Position numbers and translations under genes: made by a program
Source of the DNA: Phallusia fumigata
Lineage: Eukaryota; Chordata; Ascidiacea; Phlebobranchia; Ascidiidae
NCBI GenBank assembly: GCA_008931825.1
Contig: QXVZ01027185.1
Span: forward strand, 1 to 20,141
Reading direction: 5' to 3'
DNA length: 20,141 nt
Shown here: positions 12,101 to 18,100 of the stretch, piece after piece
Layout: each line of letters begins with the position of its first letter
Numbering within the stretch: position 1 is the first letter of the stretch
Notes under the pieces: model-generated
Told to the model about the DNA's origin: nothing
What the model saw: the letters and a program-made list of their open reading frames with translations, nothing else
Database searches by the model: none

Positions 12101-15100
12101 TCATAATTCCACTCTGTGCTGGGACCATCCTCAAAGCTAGCAGCAAGCAGTTCTGCCGCTTTTCTGTCTTCTATAACCTGTTGATCCTGATGTGTACCTT
12201 TAATACAAGTACACCATTATCCACTGCTCAATATTGTTTAATTTAGATTATACAACGTCAATAAAACTAAAAAAGGTGGCTTTCACTATGTTGAAGAAAC
12301 AAGGGTTAACTCCATGACCATGTTTACCAGCCGTGAAGGTTTCAACAAACATTTTGTCACAAAAGTTCGCAAATAAAAAAACAGAGTGGAAACAAATTGT
12401 GTCCCCTTTCTAAAGTCAATTACAAAATTTTGAACATTTGTCAAAAAATTGTTGTTGTTGTATTTGAACCACAGCTTGAACTGCCTTGATAGTGGATTCT
12501 GTGAGACACTTTTAGCTTTTTCATTGCTTAGCATAGTCAGATATGTGTGTGCTATCAACAAATCGTGTATACAGTACACACTAAACTACTGTATGTGCTG
12601 TATACAAACCTTGAAAAACAGTTTACTATTTTGGGGCTGTAACTACCAAGGCAATAAGGTCAAACAGTTGGAACATCCCCATGACCATTTTCACCACAAA
12701 TTTTTATTGAAATTGGTCAAATATTTCATGGCAAACATTTATAAAAAAAAACTGCAGGAGAGAAAGAAAAAAAAGGGGAAGAGGCCTATAAATATAGGTT
12801 GTTTGATTGTTCATTCAAACAAACACTGTCGAATCTATAATGCACACTTGCCTTCTGATGAGCTACCTGGTTGCATCAAGTCAGTTATATTGGATTATTA
12901 GTTTGATTGGGGAATTGGGTAACTTTAGATTGGTTCAACCCATTAAGTTTTCCTGGGTTTGAGCAATTTTGCACAAGTTTCTTTCTCAGGTAAGCAAACT
13001 GGTTGAGACAGGATTAGAACACACAATAGCCACTTAGCCAATATTAACATAAATGTTTGAAACTTACTTGATGTCAAGCTCAGCGCTGGTTCCAAAGGGG
13101 TCTTATTAGATTTCTAAAAGGATACATTCAATCATCTTTCAACACTACTAAATTTTATGAAACACATTCTTTCTAAAACAACTAAAATAGTGTTTTATAA
13201 TATTACCTCATCATTTGGTGTTTTTCCAACTTTGACATTAGAAAAAGTTTCTTCGGTTGGGTAAAATTCCTAAAGATCACTGTGCTTATTTCATTGTAAC
13301 TATACCACAACTAAAAAAATGTATCACAAACTTACCTCTTCATCAAGTAAGTTTTCAAATGGCTCCTAAAAACAATGTTATTTAACAACCAGAGCATGGG
13401 GTTTCCCTGTATTGTCAACTTCCTGATGTTTTGACTCATTATATAACCTTACATAACAACTGCACAATATTTTACATAAGGTATGCCAATTATCTTGAGC
13501 TTTTATTGTTCCTACATGCATAGTTTGTATTCAGTGATGCCTAGAATACATTTCAATCTTTAAGATGCATTAAATAGGTAATACTTATGCAGTTTTTTGT
13601 TAGTAAGTTTTGTACACCAAAACAATATTCTTTGGGGTAAAATATTAATGAAATAAAACAGGCAACAAAATTTAATAATGTGTCACTGATTTTACACTTG
13701 CTTGATAACTGACCCACTGTACATAGAGAGTATGATGGCACACTACAGTGAACCCATCTACAATCAGTAACTATCTCTTTCTTGAATCTTTTACCTCACA
13801 GTGGGGAAACAGTGGGCCTATTGGGTCAAATACTACAGTGTCAAAGCTGCATTCAATTTTAACATTGTCTATCTACTTGACACAGTTTTTACAGATACAT
13901 CAAATCACATCAAATCAATGCAAGTGTAGTATGTTTAAAATAAATATCTGGGGTTTTAGTTCCTAAGTAATTCATAAGAACTACTACAATTTTTACACAC
14001 ATACTTGCAAATGACCATGGGCTGACCATTTTAAAATAAAAACTGTTTCTTACATACCTCATCCCTGCTGTCATTTTTTTGCCATAAGGCATTATTTGTA
14101 AGATCAAATATCACTTGTTTCATCTGATCATTGTTTAATGCTATAGCAGAAACAGTGAACACCAGTGACCATGGCTTGCTGTAAAAAAATATATAACATT
14201 AAAAGTGTATCAAAACGGTGTAATAAGTACGATTATATGTATATGAGTGGTCAAAACAAAACAAATCATGGAGACTTAAAGGTTTTATAACAAGAGCTTG
14301 TAGCTATTGTACACTTTTGTGGACCCATTTTTTTTAAATTTACACTCAAAGCAGTAAGCTGTCCAACTAATTACAGAGAGCTAAGATCAGGCACTAAGAA
14401 GTTTCAACAAGAGAAACATTTTTTTCTGAGAACGCGGGGAACAACATAAAACAAGTGTGACTGATAAAATTGTGGCACCAATACAACTCTGTAAAATTAT
14501 AGCAGTTGGCAAAACTTACACATTATAATGCACAGTAGTGTTGGTCCAACATAATGCAATGTTGGTAACCATATCTTTTATAGGAACGTTAGGAGAAAAT
14601 AATCTATATTTTACATAATATTTCCATCATATATTTTCTATCCCCAGAAAATCCCTGGATTGGGGAGCTCAAATCCTGGAAATTCCCAAATTTAACCTCA
14701 AAATCCTAACCCTAAGAAACAGGTACTAGAAATTATATTCTTGCATTTGCAGTTTTGAAAGGAAGCTAGTATAAAATTTTGTGGCACCCGCTAGTGATGA
14801 GTTGAGAATGTTTTGTAGCAACATCTTCTGCACATTTTTTCTTCTGAGAAAAAGATTTCCAATTTTCAACCAGCCATCTCCACTCAGTATTATGAGGATT
14901 GTTAGAAAGATACACATCTGCCACTTTGCCCATAGACTCATCTACAATTAGATTGTATGACAGGATAAAAATGGCTAATAATAAGAAGGGATTGCTGCCA
15001 CAATATTGACATTCTATAAGTGCTATTACAATTTACAAAAATACATAAATTTACTACGTTGTTTTACATTTGACCTTATAGTTATCAAAGCTTTTTATGA

Positions 15101-18100
15101 CATAAAAACTTGTTTCTCCAGACAGAAATGTATGGGTCCCCACATGTGCAATGATGTAGATTAATTGTAGGGCACTGTGAATACATGTTCAAAAAAGTGG
15201 CAGATGTTTTTAATTGTTTTCATAAAATGTGTCTCCTTTAATTAGATGGTTTATGATTATAACATACATTTGCACTTTATACACTCACAGGTCAACTTTT
15301 GGGGATATAGAACACAACAATCAGTGCATCACATAGCATGTTTTACAAACTATTTATAACTTTTATTTGATTCGAACAGCATTTAATAATTTGACGTATT
15401 TTATTGGGATAGTAGGGTGTTAAGACTATAGAGTCAAAGAAATCTATACACTACAATAAGAAAAACTGTCCAAATTTTAAATGATTTAGATGTTTTTTAA
15501 TAATTCAACCTTTTTAGGGGGTTATTAGGGCAACAGTTTGAAGTGGGTCTATGGGGAAAATAAGCTTATGCCCCCTACAGCAAGGGCCCGAAATTGCTTT
15601 GTTAACAGTAAATAACTTTGGTGTGAAAGCACAGACTTTAAACAAGAGGGTTAATGTTATTGCAAATATACCAATTTGCTTCAGGGATTTCAGGAAGTCC
15701 TCTTTCCATGATACTCCTGCATTGTCTTTAAAGCATTTCAAAATGATATTGATTTCCACATTTTCAAGGCGAACATCTGTCAAGGCAATCAAACTGTTGA
15801 ATTACTTTCAAGTTTAGCAACATGTTTTAATCCATTTCCCTGCCCGCCCAAAAAATAAGTCAAGCTGATACATGGGGTAAACCCAACTACATTGAAAATA
15901 CATTAAAATTGTTCCATCTTGCTAAACACTTTGTGTTAAATTAAGGTAAATGACAATAACAGTTTGCCAAATGCTACCTAACAATAACAAGCAAATTACA
16001 ATTTACAAACGTTATGTTACAAGAGGGTTGTATGGTTGCAAGCAAGGTACACCCACTATTGCCCTGAAATCAGTGACTTCGAAAAGATTATCACTATGTT
16101 GTGTCAGGTACCAAACAAATTATTATACAAACTTTCATAACACAGAAACATTAAGATGTATACAATTTTGATTTGTACCAATTCATATTCCATTTATTTC
16201 AAGTACACTACGGCAAACGAAAAAAACTAATAAAACACACCTTCAGGAATGTGGTTATAGTTTTTCAACATTTTAAACAGCCGAGTCACTTGAACTGATT
16301 TTAGACATTCTTCAAGCAGAGGAATCATTGGAAATAACAAGAATTGTATATCATCAGCAATGTCAAAATTCTGTAATACACACACACCAGGCCATAATGT
16401 TAAATACCACCAACAATTTGATAGCTACATGCATTAAGTTAAAAAGTTCACATGATGTGTGTATTCAGGAGTAAAATCTTGTAATACATAAGTTGTAATA
16501 TGTAACATGATGTGTGCCCAGGGTAAAGATTTCTTAAATATATCTTAAAAAAAAGATACTGTGTGGCAGCAGGATGTATAAAGATAAACTTACCTCAGAT
16601 GCTTTCTTTTCAGTTTCTTGTGTTTTTTCCTCTTTTACTGGTTTTTCCTCTCCAGACTATAAAAAATACATTTTAGAAATTACAACTTGTAATATCTTTT
16701 CTGAAAGTTAAAAAGGTGTTTTGCTTTGTATGCCAAAAAACTGATTAACCAAAACTTCTGCACTATCTGCAATCAAAATAGAAAGATTGCTAAAAATTTT
16801 ATAGGTATAAGTACGGTAACTATTTGAAGCCTAACATTAAGATTTGTGTCCACTTTTGAAAACAGCATTTCAAAAAAATAATTTGGTGCTTATATATGAG
16901 AAAAATCCTGATTGTCAAGTTGTGGGTTTAGTTTTTATTATAAATTTGGCAAAAGGGGCAAATGTCTTGACAAAGCGGAAAATGACAAATGACAAAAGGG
17001 GCAAATGAATTATTAAAAGACTTTTAAGACAAAACTTTTCATTATTTACTAAAAATCTGCAAACCTTTAACTGTGCTCGTTGCGCTTTAATAGCGAAAAC
17101 CAACTGACCAACATCTTTGCCACGGGATGTTGATGTCAACAATTTTAGCAGAAATTGTTGGTAACTTTCACCCTCAACCCTAAAATGAATAAAACATACA
17201 TGTTAGCAAAACTTTGAGAAGCTTTTATGTTGGAAGAAGTTGTAAATATTTTTTTTTTTGGATTAAACTATAAGATTTAAAGTAGTGACAACAACACAAA
17301 AAAGGTAAAACATCACAATTACTCAATATAAAATATAATAACTTTCATACTAGTGGGCTAACTACTTGGGCTCTATGATCTAATCCTGAACTGATAAAAT
17401 TTGCAGTGGTCGCTGTGTGTGCTACAGGGCTAAACAAAACAAGTAATGCACCACAATTGCCTTTGAATTCAACCCACTATAGGACCAAGCAAGGAGTTAT
17501 AAATACCTTTTGCATAAATCAGATGCATAAGATGTGACAATTGTTTCATATACCACAAGGTAGCGCCAATGTTTTACAAGCCACCTCCATTCCATGTTTT
17601 CCAATGGTGCAGAAATGTATTTGTCAAAAATGTGACCCAAATAGGGATCTAAATCAATTGTAAATCTTTTAATCAATAAAACTGAATTATCACAAAACAA
17701 ATTAGGTACACATTTTTTTCATTTCTATCTGTGTTAAATTTTCTAGATTTTTCCCTATTGACAACAATCATTGAAAAAAAGTATGTTTGCACATGTTAAA
17801 CATCGGAGAGCTGATACAGCCCATAACAACTTAAAAACATAAAATCATAGTGTGGGACAGTTATAAAAACCCACCACTTTGTGAAATTTCATCAGTAAAA
17901 AATCTAGACCATTTGTCAACTGGATGTTGGTGCAAGGCTTGAAAAATTGGAAGCAGAATTTTATTCTGGGTTGTTGCTGTTTGTGTCTCCTTGAAATGTC
18001 CTGCAATAACAAAAAACAAGTAATTAAACCACTGCTTAGCTAGTAGTTTAAATTTTGCGACCAACCAGTTGGAAGAAATCCTTCGTTCTTCAAGTTACCA

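Noticed and set aside
12286..12579. Possible extra linker exon on the minus strand (LTMLSNEKAKSVSQN..)
   Set aside because: An acceptor in the right phase exists, but no good phase-1 donor follows, and exons 18 and 19 already join in frame.
12449..12901. Plus-strand open frame of 150 codons
   Set aside because: It runs through dispersed repeats and an A/G-rich tract inside an intron of the minus-strand gene, has low-complexity composition and resembles no family I know.
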